64,000 nt of DNA from Clostridium sp. LS. GTDB taxonomy: Bacteria; Bacillota; Clostridia; Clostridiales; Clostridiaceae. Made by a program: the position numbers and the translations under genes. Numbering within the stretch: position 1 is the first letter of the stretch; each line of letters opens with the position of its first letter. Below are positions 16,010-26,072 of the stretch, piece by piece. The stretch is from assembly GCF_002760435.1 (NCBI RefSeq), contig NZ_AUUU01000006.1, forward strand, positions 1 through 64,000. Reading direction: 5' to 3'. The notes under the pieces are model-generated. The model saw only the letters and a list, made by a program, of their open reading frames with translations, did no database searches and had not been told where the DNA came from.

Positions 16010-17716
16010 TTATATAGCCGGAATTTTAACTTCAAAAGTAGTTCCTTCTCCAAGAACACTATTAACACTAATTTCTCCATTAAACATTTTGACAATATGC
16101 TTTACAATCGCCAATCCAAGGCCAGTTCCGCCCTTTTTCCTAGACTTATCAACCCTATAAAATCTCTCAAATATTCTTGAAATATCTTCCTTAGGTATCC
16201 CAATGCCATTATCTTTTACTCTAAGACAATAATATTCTCCATCGCTATAACTTAATACTTCAACCTCACCAGATGCGTCTTTTGAGTATTTTATTGCATT
16301 CTCTACAAGATTTAAAACTAATTGATAAAATTTATCTTTATCACCTAAAATTAGCTCACTATTATTATTAACAAATTTTAATTTAATGTTTTTATTAATT
16401 GCAATTTTTCTCATAATATTAATAACTTCTTCAATTACTAATCCTGGTTCAAATTCATGCATATCAGTAACTAAATTACTTTCAATATTAGATAGCACTA
16501 AAATATCATTTATAAGTCTTGATAAGCGTTCAGCCTCCTTATCAATGATATCCAGAAACTTTTCTCTTGTCTCATCATCTTTAACAAATTTTAAAGTTTC
16601 AGCAAATCCTTTTATAGAAGTTAATGGAGTCTTCAATTCATGAGATACATTAGCCACAAATTGACTTCTCATTAGTTCCACTCTATTAATATCTGTCATA
16701 TCTTGAAAAGTTATAACTTTACCTATTACCTCTACGCCGTCATGCATTTCTGATTTCTTTATTTTAAAATCTCTTTCTATTGGGTGGAGTATTTTAATTT
16801 CTTTATCACTTATTTCATTATCCTGCAAGAATTTATTTATATCATAATCATCAATATAATCAAGTAAACATTGACCTATAATATTTTTTTTTATTCCAAG
16901 TAAGGATTCTGCACAAGGATTTATCGAAATTACCAAATCATGGTTATCTATAGCTATAACTCCGCTTTCCATACTTTTCAAAATAGATACTATCTTATTT
17001 TGTTTATCTATAACTTCCCGAATTTTCATTTGCAATTGTTCAGCCATATTATTAAAACTATTTCCTAAAGTACCCAATTCATCATCAGTATTAATATTAG
17101 CTCTTATTTCATAATCTCCATGGGTCATCTTCAATGTAACGCTTTCCAATTCTTTTACTGGATCCACTATTTTTTTCACTAGTCTTAATGATAAAAATAT
17201 TGAGAATGGAATAACTAGTGCTAATATTCCTAAGCAATATTTAATATTTTCTCTTTGTAATAAAGTTAATGTAGTTACACTAACAGAGCTTCTAATTACA
17301 TAATTATTTTTTAATCTTGTTGCATAATAAATTAAATTAGCTTTTATTGTAGCACTGTATCTTTTTGAGGATCCCTCTCCTGTTTCCAATGCCTGCTTTA
17401 CTTCTTCTCTATCTTTATGATTTTCAGTACTTAATTGCTCATTATCATATATCACTACACCATTGTTATCTATAAGCGTAAATCTTACATCTACATCGTT
17501 TATCTTAGTATCATCTAATGCTCGCAGCGGCGCATAGTCATTTTGGCTAATATCTGTAACCTCATTAATTTCTGCAATTAAATAGTTTAAATTCTTAAGT
17601 TCTTCCTTAGTATTTTTAATTTGCTCCATATTTATTAATAACAAAAAAGAAGAAGCTACAATTAATATTGCAAATAATACTGTTATCATAACTGAAGTGA
17701 TTATTTTCTTTTTCAT
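16010..17716 (-). CDS. phoR: Phosphate sensor histidine kinase PhoR
   Basis: This is a 568-residue membrane histidine kinase. An N-terminal helix (about 7-28), an extracellular sensor region, and a second helix (about 158-177) are followed by a HAMP linker, a PAS domain (about 240-340), the dimerisation box FVANVSHELKTPLTSIKGF with phospho-accepting His359, and ATP-binding NENAIKYS-type, DNGIGIP and GTGLGLAIVK motifs. It follows phoP with a 2-bp gap and lies next to pst, which supports the PhoR assignment over other PhoR/WalK-like kinases. Confidence 0.9.
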   Translation of the reverse strand: MKKKIITSVMITVLFAILIVASSFLLLINMEQIKNTKEELKNLNYLIAEINEVTDISQNDYAPLRALDDTKINDVDVRFTLIDNNGVVIYDNEQLSTENHKDREEVKQALETGEGSSKRYSATIKANLIYYATRLKNNYVIRSSVSVTTLTLLQRENIKYCLGILALVIPFSIFLSLRLVKKIVDPVKELESVTLKMTHGDYEIRANINTDDELGTLGNSFNNMAEQLQMKIREVIDKQNKIVSILKSMESGVIAIDNHDLVISINPCAESLLGIKKNIIGQCLLDYIDDYDINKFLQDNEISDKEIKILHPIERDFKIKKSEMHDGVEVIGKVITFQDMTDINRVELMRSQFVANVSHELKTPLTSIKGFAETLKFVKDDETREKFLDIIDKEAERLSRLINDILVLSNIESNLVTDMHEFEPGLVIEEVINIMRKIAINKNIKLKFVNNNSELILGDKDKFYQLVLNLVENAIKYSKDASGEVEVLSYSDGEYYCLRVKDNGIGIPKEDISRIFERFYRVDKSRKKGGTGLGLAIVKHIVKMFNGEISVNSVLGEGTTFEVKIPAI

Positions 17717-17718
17717 TG

Positions 17719-18420
17719 TTATTCTGCCGGGTTAAATCTATAACCCACTCCTCTTATAGTTTCAATAAATCTAGGGTTTTTATCATCTTCTTCTATCTTC
17801 TTTCTAAGATATCTTATGTGAACATCTACAGTTCTTGTTTCACCTATATATTCATAACCCCAAATCTTGTCCAATAAAGTTTCCCTTTTAAGAATTTTAC
17901 CTTTATTTTTTATCAATATTTGTAATAATTCAAATTCTTTTAATGTTAAATCTATCTTCTTTTCATTAACATATACTTCATGCCTTTCAAAATCAACCTT
18001 AAGATTTTGTGAACTGTAGCCATCTTCTTCTATCTCGCCAAATGAATTTGATCTCCTTAAAACAGCCTTTACACGTGCTAATAATTCTCTAATTGAAAAT
18101 GGTTTTGTTATATAATCATCAGCACCGAGTTCTAGACCAAGGATTTTATCTAATTCTTCTCCTTTTGCCGTCAACATTATTATTGACGTCTTTTTCATTT
18201 CGTTATCTCTCTTTATTTCTTTACATACATCAAACCCATCTATTCCAGGTAACATTAAATCAAGTAATAATAAGTTTGGTTTTTCTGCCTTTGCTATTTT
18301 TACTGCATCTATACCATTATTTGCGGTAAAAATGTCATACCCAGCATTAAGTAAATTGAATTTTAGTAATTCAACTATATGTTCCTCATCATCAACTATT
18401 AATATTTTCTCTTTAGCCAT
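17719..18420 (-). CDS. phoP: Phosphate response regulator PhoP (OmpR family)
   Basis: The receiver domain begins EKILIVDDEEHIVELLK, with the phospho-accepting Asp in LLLLDLMLPGIDGF and the conserved Lys in DDYITKPFS. A winged-helix DNA-binding domain follows, ending TVDVHIRYLRKKIEEDD and ETIRGVGYRFNP. The open frame extends to 18510, but AGGGGG precedes ATG at 18420, giving 233 aa. PhoP would activate pst under phosphate limitation through the repeats at 15799-15834. It is co-transcribed with phoR. Confidence 0.92.
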   Translation of the reverse strand: MAKEKILIVDDEEHIVELLKFNLLNAGYDIFTANNGIDAVKIAKAEKPNLLLLDLMLPGIDGFDVCKEIKRDNEMKKTSIIMLTAKGEELDKILGLELGADDYITKPFSIRELLARVKAVLRRSNSFGEIEEDGYSSQNLKVDFERHEVYVNEKKIDLTLKEFELLQILIKNKGKILKRETLLDKIWGYEYIGETRTVDVHIRYLRKKIEEDDKNPRFIETIRGVGYRFNPAE

Positions 18421-18433
18421 ACTGCTTTTCCCC

Positions 18434-19174
18434 CTAATGTAAAATAATAAATGAAAACATTCTACCATAAGAGCCATTTGACTTCCTATATGAATGTAAT
18501 TTAATATCATTGCTACAATACGTACACAAGTTTATACTATTAATATTTTCATCCTGAACTCCAGCTGATTTTAGATCATCTATAATACAGGCCTCTAAAT
18601 TAAGATTACTTCCATTAAAAAGTTCTTCCTTGCATATTTTATTTTTCTTTTCTAGAAATTTTAATTTTAATTCTTCTGAAATTTCATAACAACATTTTCT
18701 AATATGAGGCCCTATATAAGCCTTTATATCAGCTGCATTTATATTAAATTCATTTTTCATTCTTTCTATTGTTTTTAATGTAATAGATTCATAAGTTCCT
18801 CTCCAGCCACTATGAATTGCTGCAATTACTTCATTCTTTTCATCAATTAATATAATTGGCACACAGTCAGCTGTAAAAACTCCTATAATAGTATTTTTTT
18901 CATTTGTTATCAGTGCATCTCCCTCTTGGTCCTTAACATTTGTATCATCGCATGTATATTTCAGTACTTTATCGCTATGAATCTGTTTAAGGTATACTAT
19001 ATCAACAGCATTAAATTCTTCCTTTAAAGAATCAATCTCCTTTACACCCTCTTCAGTACCCCTATTAAAACTTCTTCCTTTTTCTGCATTTGTAAATACA
19101 ACTTTAAACTTCTGATTCTCAATTATAAGAAAGTCATCTCTTTTATTCAATGACCTATAATTTAATTTATTCAC
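18434..19174 (-). CDS. pgeF: Laccase-domain purine nucleoside/peptidoglycan-editing protein (YfiH/PgeF family)
   Basis: The 246-residue protein contains LKQIHSDKV, DALITNEKNTIIGVFTADCV and AAIHSGWRGTYE near residues 125-136, followed by GPHIRKCCYEI. Together these supply the His and Cys residues of the YfiH/YlmD metal site. Family members act as purine nucleoside phosphorylase/adenosine deaminase enzymes and have also been linked to peptidoglycan precursor editing. The start is GTG behind GGAGG. It lies 13 bp upstream of phoP in the same direction and may be partly co-transcribed with it. Confidence 0.88.
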   Translation of the reverse strand: MNKLNYRSLNKRDDFLIIENQKFKVVFTNAEKGRSFNRGTEEGVKEIDSLKEEFNAVDIVYLKQIHSDKVLKYTCDDTNVKDQEGDALITNEKNTIIGVFTADCVPIILIDEKNEVIAAIHSGWRGTYESITLKTIERMKNEFNINAADIKAYIGPHIRKCCYEISEELKLKFLEKKNKICKEELFNGSNLNLEACIIDDLKSAGVQDENINSINLCTYCSNDIKLHSYRKSNGSYGRMFSFIILH

Positions 19175-19476
19175 CTTAATCCTCCATAAAATTCATAATT
19201 TATAAAACTTCCATAATCATAATATATATTATTTTTACTCAATTATCTACAAATACATTTAATTCTGTTTTTTTCACATAACTTAATCTTAACATTCTCT
19301 TTATTAGTTATCAGCTTTCTTAACCAAGGTTTAACTTACATATAACATTTTCACCATATAAGAAATCTAATGCAAAAAAACTCGCTTATAAACAAACTAA
19401 GTTTTAGTAGAATATATATCCTAAATGTTTATATCTTCTTCTTTAAAAATCATAAATATAACTAATTTTGATAATC
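19175..19476. other. AT-rich intergenic region upstream of pgeF
   Basis: This part of the 345-bp gap between nrdR and pgeF shows no gene. It probably contains the pgeF promoter, but I cannot single out a convincing -35/-10 pair. Confidence 0.4.
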
Positions 19477-19510
19477 ATAAAAAGGATATTGAATTTTTCA
19501 ACATCCTTAA
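19477..19510 (-). terminator. Intrinsic terminator after nrdR
   Basis: On the minus strand AAGGATGTTGAA pairs with TTCAATATCCTT (one wobble) and is followed by TTT. It lies 10 bp past the nrdR stop and closes the sporulation and nrdR gene run. Confidence 0.8.
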
Positions 19511-19519
19511 ATTACGTAA

Positions 19520-19969
19520 TTATGTCACAAGATTTTTTATTTCCTCTAAAAAAGTATTAATATCCTTAAACTGTCTATATACCGATGCGAATCTTACATA
19601 TGATATTTCATCTAATTCCTTTAACCTTGCCATAACCATTTCCCCAATATCCTTGGACGGTATCTCTGTAAGCATACTATTAGATATTGTTTTTTCTATA
19701 TCATTAGCTATTTCTTCAATTTGCTTTCTAGATATAGGCCTTTTTTGGCATGCAATGATCAAGCCTGTTATAATCTTTTCTTTATTAAAATTTTCTCTAG
19801 TTAAATCTTTTTTAATTACTAAAATAGGAAAATCCTCTATTTTTTCATATGTAGTATAGCGTTTAGTACATTTTAAGCATTCTCTTCTTCTTCTAATTGT
19901 TGTGTTATCATCTGTTGACCTGGAATCAACAACCTTGCTTTCTTCAAATCCGCAAAATGGACATTTCAT
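19520..19969 (-). CDS. nrdR: Ribonucleotide reductase repressor NrdR
   Basis: The 149-residue protein begins MKCPFCGFEESKVVDSRST and contains RRRRECLKCTKRYTTYE, the zinc ribbon of NrdR. An ATP-cone domain follows (about 46-136). NrdR senses ATP/dATP and represses ribonucleotide reductase genes. The longer frame to 20002 is rejected because AGAGGTG is well placed for ATG at 19969. It follows ylmC in the same direction. Confidence 0.95.
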   Translation of the reverse strand: MKCPFCGFEESKVVDSRSTDDNTTIRRRRECLKCTKRYTTYEKIEDFPILVIKKDLTRENFNKEKIITGLIIACQKRPISRKQIEEIANDIEKTISNSMLTEIPSKDIGEMVMARLKELDEISYVRFASVYRQFKDINTFLEEIKNLVT

Positions 19970-20040
19970 ACTTTCATTCACCTCTTTGCTTTCGTGTATC
20001 AAAATCTTATACTAATTATACATATTTTTTAGGAATATAG

Positions 20041-20304
20041 CTATATATTGTTTTCAGTTACTTTTTCTTTTGCTTTTACCAAAATAACATCAGTACCTAT
20101 TTTAACTATATCCTTCCATAAGATTTCCTTTTCATCTTCCTTAGCAAACCATGACTTTATTTCTCCAGGTAATATTAACGAAACTATTTTATTATCATCG
20201 CAATTTATTTTAAAATCCTTTATAAATCCTATTTTTGTTCCTGTTAATATATCAATTACTTCCATATTCCTCATGGCATTTAGTGAATGTAGTTCAAGTT
20301 CCAT
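20041..20304 (-). CDS. YlmC/YmxH-family PRC-barrel sporulation protein
   Basis: This 87-residue PRC-barrel protein begins MELELHSLNAMRNMEVIDIL and has GTKIGFIKDFKI in the barrel. Members of the YlmC/YmxH family sit beside sigE and sigG in Firmicutes and are expressed in sporulation; their molecular role is unknown. The start at 20304 is chosen because GGGGGA precedes it. It lies 36 bp after sigG. Confidence 0.85.
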   Translation of the reverse strand: MELELHSLNAMRNMEVIDILTGTKIGFIKDFKINCDDNKIVSLILPGEIKSWFAKEDEKEILWKDIVKIGTDVILVKAKEKVTENNI

Positions 20305-20340
20305 AATTATCCCCCACAATATAATATTATTCTATAACCT

Positions 20341-21114
20341 CTACACATGTTTCCTCATATGTTTTAAAGCTGTTTTTTCCAATCTTGAAACTTGTGCTTG
20401 TGAAATTCCAATTTCATCTGCAACTTCCATTTGAGTTCTTCCATTAAAAAACCTTAAATTTAATATTAGTTTTTCTCTATCGGTAAGCTTTTTCATTGCC
20501 TCTTTAATAGAAATATTTTCTAACCAATGCTCATCTGTGTTTTTTGAATCACTTATTTGATCCATTACATATATGGCATCTCCTCCATCATGGTAAATAG
20601 GTTCAAATAATGATACTGGATCTTGTATTGCATCTAAAGCAAATACTACCTCTTCTCTTGGTAATTCAAGTTCCTTAGCTATTTGGGAAATTGTAGGTTC
20701 CTTATTATTATCTTTTATAAATTTTTCTCTCATTATTAAAGCTTTATAAGCAATATCTCTTAATGACCTGCTTACCCTGATAGAATTATTATCTCTTAGG
20801 TATCTTCTTATTTCCCCAATTATCATTGGAACTGCATAAGTTGAAAATTTAACATTTTGAGATAAATCAAAATTATCTATAGATTTCATTAGACCTATAC
20901 AGCCAACTTGAAATAAATCGTCTATATTTTCTCCTCTATTGTTAAATCTTTGAATTACACTAAGTACTAATCTCAAATTTCCCTTTATAAAAGTTTCTCT
21001 TGCACTTTTATCGCCAGCTTTCATCTGTAGAAAAAGCTGTTTCTTCTCTTTTTCTTTAAGTATAGGGAGTTTTGAAGTATTAACGCCACATATTTCTACT
21101 TTGTTAATTATCAC
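20341..21114 (-). CDS. sigG: Forespore sigma factor SigG
   Basis: The 257-residue sigma-70-family protein opens with NKVEICGVNTSKLPILK, the typical N-terminus of SigG. Region 2 is NLRLVLSVIQRFNNRGENID and region 4 is RTQMEVADEIGISQAQVSRL. SigG drives late forespore genes after engulfment. It has no pro-sequence. It follows sigE with an 82-bp gap that contains a forespore-type promoter, as in the conserved spoIIGA-sigE-sigG cluster. Confidence 0.96.
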   Translation of the reverse strand: MIINKVEICGVNTSKLPILKEKEKKQLFLQMKAGDKSARETFIKGNLRLVLSVIQRFNNRGENIDDLFQVGCIGLMKSIDNFDLSQNVKFSTYAVPMIIGEIRRYLRDNNSIRVSRSLRDIAYKALIMREKFIKDNNKEPTISQIAKELELPREEVVFALDAIQDPVSLFEPIYHDGGDAIYVMDQISDSKNTDEHWLENISIKEAMKKLTDREKLILNLRFFNGRTQMEVADEIGISQAQVSRLEKTALKHMRKHV

Positions 21115-21156
21115 AAGTATTCACCCCTTCGAAAGTAATAATCCATTGCATTAAAC

Positions 21157-21185
21157 ATTATCTCCGATAGGCAATACTTTTATAC
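21157..21185 (-). promoter_or_regulatory. Forespore (sigma-F/sigma-G type) promoter of sigG
   Basis: On the minus strand GTATA, a 15-bp spacer and GGAGATAAT match the GYATA-N15-GGNNANANT pattern of sigma-F promoters, with cross-recognition by sigma-G. The -10 lies 43 bp before the sigG start codon. This fits known sigG control by sigma-F and by itself. Confidence 0.65.
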
Positions 21186-21196
21186 TCAAAGACAAG

Positions 21197-21904
21197 CTAA
21201 ATCATTCTACTTATTTCTTTTTTCAATCTTTTAATTATTTTCTTTTCTAATCTAGAAATATAAGATTGAGAGATGCCAAGCATATCAGCAACTTCTTTTT
21301 GTGTCTTTTCTCTTGTCCCGTTTAGCCCAAATCTAAGGCGTACAATTTCCTTTTCTCTCTCATTTAAGCTTCTAAGTGCCATGATTAGTAACTGTTTATC
21401 AACTTCATCTTCTATTAAATTATACACAGTATCGTTTTCAGTTCCTAAGATATCAGATAATAAAAGTTCATTCCCATCCCAATCGATATTCAAAGGTTCA
21501 TAAAATGAAATTTCAGCTTTTATTTTACTATTTCTTCTTAGATACATTAGTATCTCATTTTCTATACATCTTGATGCATATGTTGCCAGCTTTATCTTCT
21601 TTTCAGGATTAAAAGTATTTACAGCTTTTATTAAGCCTATAGTCCCAACTGATATCAGATCTTCAACATAAACACCTGTATTTTCAAATTTTCTGGCTAT
21701 ATAGACAACTAATCTTAAATTTCTTTCAATTAATATACTTCTTATATTCTCATCACCATCATTTAGTTTATTCACTAATTCTTCTTCTTCATCCTTAGAT
21801 AATGGTGGTGGCAGAGCATCATTTCCGCCAACATAATATAATTTTTTTCTGAACAACTTAAATTTACATATTAATTTATTAAACAGCAGAATTAACTTTT
21901 CCAT
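21197..21904 (-). CDS. sigE: Mother-cell sigma factor SigE precursor
   Basis: The 235-residue protein has an N-terminal pro-sequence ([20 protein letters not shown]) that tethers it to the membrane. A processing region follows around [14 protein letters not shown], then sigma region 2 ([20 protein letters not shown]) and region 4 ([20 protein letters not shown]). Cleavage by SpoIIGA activates it in the mother cell. The start at 21904 is chosen over 21919 by GGGGGA spacing. It overlaps the end of spoIIGA by 26 bp. Confidence 0.96.
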   Translation of the reverse strand: MEKLILLFNKLICKFKLFRKKLYYVGGNDALPPPLSKDEEEELVNKLNDGDENIRSILIERNLRLVVYIARKFENTGVYVEDLISVGTIGLIKAVNTFNPEKKIKLATYASRCIENEILMYLRRNSKIKAEISFYEPLNIDWDGNELLLSDILGTENDTVYNLIEDEVDKQLLIMALRSLNEREKEIVRLRFGLNGTREKTQKEVADMLGISQSYISRLEKKIIKRLKKEISRMI

Positions 21905-22721
21905 AATTATCCCCCTCATACACTACTCCTCTTGATAATAACGCATTAAATTCATGTTCCTTACTTAGTTTCTCTTTACATGGACATATTATTGCATCTA
22001 TTTTTCCATATAAACGGTCTTTATTTTTAATTTTTATATCATTAACTCTTATACCTTTAAGATCTCCCCCATATCCAATTGCACTATAAAGTATATGATA
22101 TGTGTTTCTCTCATTAAAGTTCATATCACCTATTAAATCTTCCTCAATTAAAATACAGGGGAGATGAGTAATAGGTTCTCTTAATTCATTTCCAGTGTCT
22201 AAAAAACTTTTAAAGCCATATTGTTTTCCCTGAAACTCAAACTCGATTTTAAAAATAAAATTGCTAGTAAATATTTTGTCTTTTAAATAATCAACAACTC
22301 TACTAAAAATTATATATATTATCATAAGTCCGAGCATAATATATTTAATAGAATACTTTTCAATTTTAAATGCATTTCCTACTAAGTAGAAATTCTGATT
22401 TAATGAGAATAAAAAACATATTCCGCTTAAAGCACATGTGATAAGTAAAAATATAACTAATAGTTTAATCATATTAAAAACATTTGTCTTTCCATACACT
22501 AATCTAAGCATTGCTATTGCTACAATTAGTTTACAAGGTAGAGAAGCCAGTATATTTAATTTAGGAATAATTAGAACTAAAGTATATATTCCACCTATAA
22601 GACTAGAAATTATTAACGAAATTATTTTACACTTTCGCTTTAAGCTTCTCATAGTTATAGTCAATAAAAAGAAGTTAACTATAAAATTTTCAAAAATTAA
22701 AACGTCAGCATAAATTTCCAT
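21879..22721 (-). CDS. spoIIGA: Pro-sigma-E processing protease SpoIIGA
   Basis: The 280-residue protein has five membrane helices in residues 1-145. A cytoplasmic aspartic-protease-like domain follows, with the catalytic FLDTGNEL motif at Asp175. SpoIIGA dimerises at the sporulation septum and cleaves pro-SigE after a signal from the forespore protein SpoIIR. Its 3' end carries the ribosome binding site of sigE, so the two are translationally coupled. An unusually spaced promoter with a Spo0A-box-like element precedes it. Confidence 0.93.
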   Translation of the reverse strand: MEIYADVLIFENFIVNFFLLTITMRSLKRKCKIISLIISSLIGGIYTLVLIIPKLNILASLPCKLIVAIAMLRLVYGKTNVFNMIKLLVIFLLITCALSGICFLFSLNQNFYLVGNAFKIEKYSIKYIMLGLMIIYIIFSRVVDYLKDKIFTSNFIFKIEFEFQGKQYGFKSFLDTGNELREPITHLPCILIEEDLIGDMNFNERNTYHILYSAIGYGGDLKGIRVNDIKIKNKDRLYGKIDAIICPCKEKLSKEHEFNALLSRGVVYEGDNYGKVNSAV

Positions 22722-22751
22722 CTTTGATTTCCTCCAGTCTATCTGGATTTT

Positions 22752-22787
22752 ATTATATACTTGTTTGCTTCAAAAATTTGTCACAAT
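22752..22787 (-). promoter_or_regulatory. Possible Spo0A-dependent spoIIG promoter
   Basis: The minus strand has TTGTGA and TATAAT separated by 23 bp. Overlapping the -35 on the opposite strand is TTTGTCACA, close to the Spo0A box TTTGTCRAA. The B. subtilis spoIIG promoter likewise has an abnormally long spacer (22 bp) and overlapping 0A boxes. The match is partial and the call is inferred. Confidence 0.4.
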
Positions 22788-23010
22788 CACATTAAATAAT
22801 TTTGTTTTTTTAATTAAACTTTTTACATATATTTACATCTTATTTTTTTGTTTACTTTTTTATAATTAAAACTAACTTTATGTATAAAAATATATTCTTT
22901 TATCTTACATAAAATACTAGAAATAAGTATAACAAAATTTTAGCTGATTAATTTCACATTTTATTTTCATATTTAATCTTATGTGTATTTACAGTCTAAA
23001 CTAACTAATC

Positions 23011-23091
23011 AAAAAAAGAATGAAATTTTAAATTCTGATAAAGAAAATATAAATTTTCTATTATTCAGAAATAAAATTTCATTCTTTTTTA
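23011..23091. terminator. Long terminator hairpin after ftsZ
   Basis: AAAAAAGAATGAAATTTTA and its near complement (ending ATTTCATTCTTTTTT) flank a partly paired interior. The hairpin lies just past the ftsZ stop and has A/T tracts suited to termination on the minus strand. The rest of 22722-23123 is AT-rich without genes. Confidence 0.75.
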
Positions 23092-23123
23092 TTATTTTGA
23101 AACAATACAATTTAATTTATATG

Positions 23124-24257
23124 TTAATGTCTTTTTTGTCTTCTTAAGAAAACAGGTATATCCAAATCATCAGGTTCAAAATTATTAGAACTTGTTTCAG
23201 GTTCTTTTATATCTACAGCCACTTCTGGTTGTTCCTTAACAACTTCTTTTACTTGAGATTTCTTTGGTTCTTCAACAATATGATTCAAACTAACACCATT
23301 ATTTTCACTTTCAAAACCCGTTGCTATAACTGTAATTCTTATTTCTTCACTAAGAGTTTCGTCAATTACAGCTCCCACTATTATATTTGCATCAGGGTCT
23401 ACAGCCTCACGAACTACGTCCGCAGCATCATACACTTCTAAAGCTCCAAGATCTGCTCCTCCAGTAAAGTTTATAATAACATCTGTTGCTCCGTCTATCG
23501 ATGTTTCTAGAAGTGGTGAAGATATTGCTTGTTTAACAGCATCTTGCGTTCTAGTATCTCCTTTACCAAATCCTACACCCATATGAGCTAACCCTTTGTT
23601 AAGCATTACTGCTTTAATATCTGCAAAATCAGCGTTAATTACACCTGTTATTGTAATCAAGTCAGAAATTGCTTGTACACCTTGTCTTAATACCTCGTCA
23701 GCTAATTTAAAAGAATCCAATAATGTTGTTTTCTTGTCTGCCATATTTAGTAATCTTTCATTTGGAATAATAACTAAAGTATCAACCTTTTCTTTTAATG
23801 TCGCTATACCCATTTCAGCATGTCTCATTCTTCTTTTTCCTTCGAAAGGAAATGGTTTAGTAACTACACCTACAGTTAATATATCCATAGATTTAGCTAT
23901 TTCAGCAACAATTGGCGCAGCACCAGTACCTGTTCCGCCACCCATACCTGCAGTAATAAATACCATATTAGCACCTTTTATCGAAGCAGTAATTTCTTCT
24001 CTGCTCTCTTCAGCTGCCTTTTTTCCTATTTCAGGATTTGCTCCAGCACCTAATCCCTTAGTTAATTTTTCTCCAATTTGAATTTTTTGATTTGCATTTG
24101 AAAGCATTAAAGCTTGCTTATCTGTATTTATTGCAATAAATTCAACATTTTTTAATCCTTCAACTATCATTCTATTTACGGCATTACTTCCACCGCCGCC
24201 GCAACCAATTACTTTTATATTGGTTAATTCCTGCATATCTGTCTCAAAATCTAACAA
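23124..24257 (-). CDS. ftsZ: Cell division tubulin homologue FtsZ
   Basis: The 377-residue GTPase has the tubulin signature [15 protein letters not shown] near residues 103-117, and NTDKQAL and NADFADI blocks. A variable linker follows, then the C-terminal binding peptide [12 protein letters not shown], which docks FtsA and other partners. It polymerises into the division ring. It starts 14 bp after ftsA in the same direction. Confidence 0.97.
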   Translation of the reverse strand: MLDFETDMQELTNIKVIGCGGGGSNAVNRMIVEGLKNVEFIAINTDKQALMLSNANQKIQIGEKLTKGLGAGANPEIGKKAAEESREEITASIKGANMVFITAGMGGGTGTGAAPIVAEIAKSMDILTVGVVTKPFPFEGKRRMRHAEMGIATLKEKVDTLVIIPNERLLNMADKKTTLLDSFKLADEVLRQGVQAISDLITITGVINADFADIKAVMLNKGLAHMGVGFGKGDTRTQDAVKQAISSPLLETSIDGATDVIINFTGGADLGALEVYDAADVVREAVDPDANIIVGAVIDETLSEEIRITVIATGFESENNGVSLNHIVEEPKKSQVKEVVKEQPEVAVDIKEPETSSNNFEPDDLDIPVFLRRQKRH

Positions 24258-24271
24258 AACAATTCCTCCCC

Positions 24272-25528
24272 TTAAAAAATCTTATCAAAAAAAACTTTAA
24301 CTTTTTTTAATATATGATTTTTACCTTCATTATTGTGTAAATGTTCTTTTTCGTTATTTACCTTATTATCATTATTTTTATTAGTTGGAGCTATAACTTT
24401 ATCCTCTAATAAATTTAATCTATCATATACTTCCTTTGCTATTGCTAAAGAAGTTATATTTTCTGAATTCTTCATTCCCAAATCTGTTTTGGTTATTACT
24501 TTAGTTTTTACTGTAAAAATTTTATGAACGATTTCATTTATATCTTCGAAATAATTAATACTATCCCCATATAGAATTATACTACAAATTCTATCATAAT
24601 GACCAGTATTTTTTAATTTCATATTAATGTGGCTTAATATTTCTTCTATCCTAGCGTTTACTACCTCATAAAATAATTTTTTAGATACTTTAATAGTTCC
24701 CACTTCAATTTCATCTGGAATAGAATTGTCTTCATATAAAGACTTATAATTACTGGCATAAATCTTTTTTATATTATCAGCTTCCAAAAAGGAAAAGTTT
24801 CCACAGATAGCTAAATCATTAGTAATATTGTTTCCACCAATTGGAATACTTATGATATTTTTAGGAACACCATTATTAAATAAGGCTATTTCTGTAATTC
24901 CGGCTCCAATATCAACTAAAACTATATCACCTATAGAATTTTTTTCATTTAAAAATATTTGCTTTCCAGCTAATATATTTAACTTTATAAATTCTATATT
25001 ATATTTAGTACCTTCAAATAATTTATAATACTTTTGAATTTCTTTTTTATCTGCTATAACTAAAGTAAGATTTAACTCAAGTTTCCTTCCCTTCCAATTA
25101 AGTATATCCTTATGTATTACTTTACCATCAAGCATATAGAAGTTAATCAGTACATCCACTATAGATTCATCTTCACTAATAATTACACTTTGTCGTCCTT
25201 TTTTTATCGCTTTACCTATATCCTGAGTTGTTACTTTTTCTTCATCTAAGTTAATCAAGACAGTTGTTTCAGTGATTCTAGCTTTATTAGAAGAGATTCC
25301 AATAGTTATACTTTTAATATCTTTCTTAATTTTTTCTTCCAATTCAGCTAATAAATTTATTACATTCTTCTTGCACTTTTCAACATCTGTCAGTAAGCCT
25401 TTTTCTATACCTGTTGATTTACATGATTTAACTGCTAATATTTCAAGCTCTTCTTTTCCACGAAATACCGAAGTAGCTGATAATTTCTTACTGCCAAAGT
25501 CTATAGATGTAATTATATCTTTTTGCAT
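24272..25528 (-). CDS. ftsA: FtsA-like actin-fold cell division protein
   Basis: The 418-residue actin-family ATPase has an N-terminal phosphate-1 motif [13 protein letters not shown] and a phosphate-2 motif [14 protein letters not shown] near residues 207-220. A subdomain 1C lies between residues 80 and 160, and a terminal amphipathic segment [14 protein letters not shown] would bind the membrane. A low-complexity Asn/Lys linker precedes that helix. It anchors FtsZ filaments and is co-transcribed with ftsZ. The sequence is divergent from model FtsA, but context supports the name. Confidence 0.85.
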   Translation of the reverse strand: MQKDIITSIDFGSKKLSATSVFRGKEELEILAVKSCKSTGIEKGLLTDVEKCKKNVINLLAELEEKIKKDIKSITIGISSNKARITETTVLINLDEEKVTTQDIGKAIKKGRQSVIISEDESIVDVLINFYMLDGKVIHKDILNWKGRKLELNLTLVIADKKEIQKYYKLFEGTKYNIEFIKLNILAGKQIFLNEKNSIGDIVLVDIGAGITEIALFNNGVPKNIISIPIGGNNITNDLAICGNFSFLEADNIKKIYASNYKSLYEDNSIPDEIEVGTIKVSKKLFYEVVNARIEEILSHINMKLKNTGHYDRICSIILYGDSINYFEDINEIVHKIFTVKTKVITKTDLGMKNSENITSLAIAKEVYDRLNLLEDKVIAPTNKNNDNKVNNEKEHLHNNEGKNHILKKVKVFFDKIF

Positions 25529-25927
25529 AATTAAGTCTTTCCCTTCTATACAGAAAAAAATCTACTAATTGCAATATATTCAACATATTTATCAAAATTC
25601 CTCTTTTATTTGAATACTATTATTATTTTTTATATACTCTTTTTCATCTTTTTTATAATTACTTATCGATATGTTACTTATTGCATCTTGTAGATTCGTT
25701 CTAAAAATAATAGGCTTTCTAGCATGTTATCATTATTTGCAATGAATTATTAATTTGTTCATAGTTTATTCTCGAACAATATTTATTATACTGTATATCC
25801 TCCTATTATCTCTAATAATCATTCTACTTCTTTAAAATCATTTTAAAATGCCATCTATGAAGCATTTTATTTACAAATATTATGATTAACTTCTAACACA
25901 TCAAAAGTAAAAACCAGTATATTATAC
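25529..25927. other. Intergenic region upstream of ftsA
   Basis: The 400 bp before the sigK terminator are AT-rich without a reading frame of note. They must contain the ftsA promoter, but I see no element that can be assigned with confidence. Confidence 0.4.
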
Positions 25928-25958
25928 AAAAATAAGGTACTATATTAAAAATAGCACC
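25928..25958 (-). terminator. Intrinsic terminator after sigK
   Basis: On the minus strand GGTGCTAT and ATAGTACC pair around a 7-base loop and are followed by TTATTTTT. It lies about 115 bp after the sigK stop codon. Confidence 0.75.
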
Positions 25959-26072
25959 CTTTTTCTAAGTATGTCAATATTTCTTTATAGTATAAATTGA
26001 TTATATTTACCATTTTCACTTTCCAAAACATTACTTTAGATTTTGAAAAGAAATTATTAAGTATATATGGAT

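Noticed and set aside
25740..25800. GTTC...GAAC pair resembling a LexA (SOS) box upstream of ftsA
   Set aside because: The spacing between half-sites is too long for a LexA site and the inner bases do not match.
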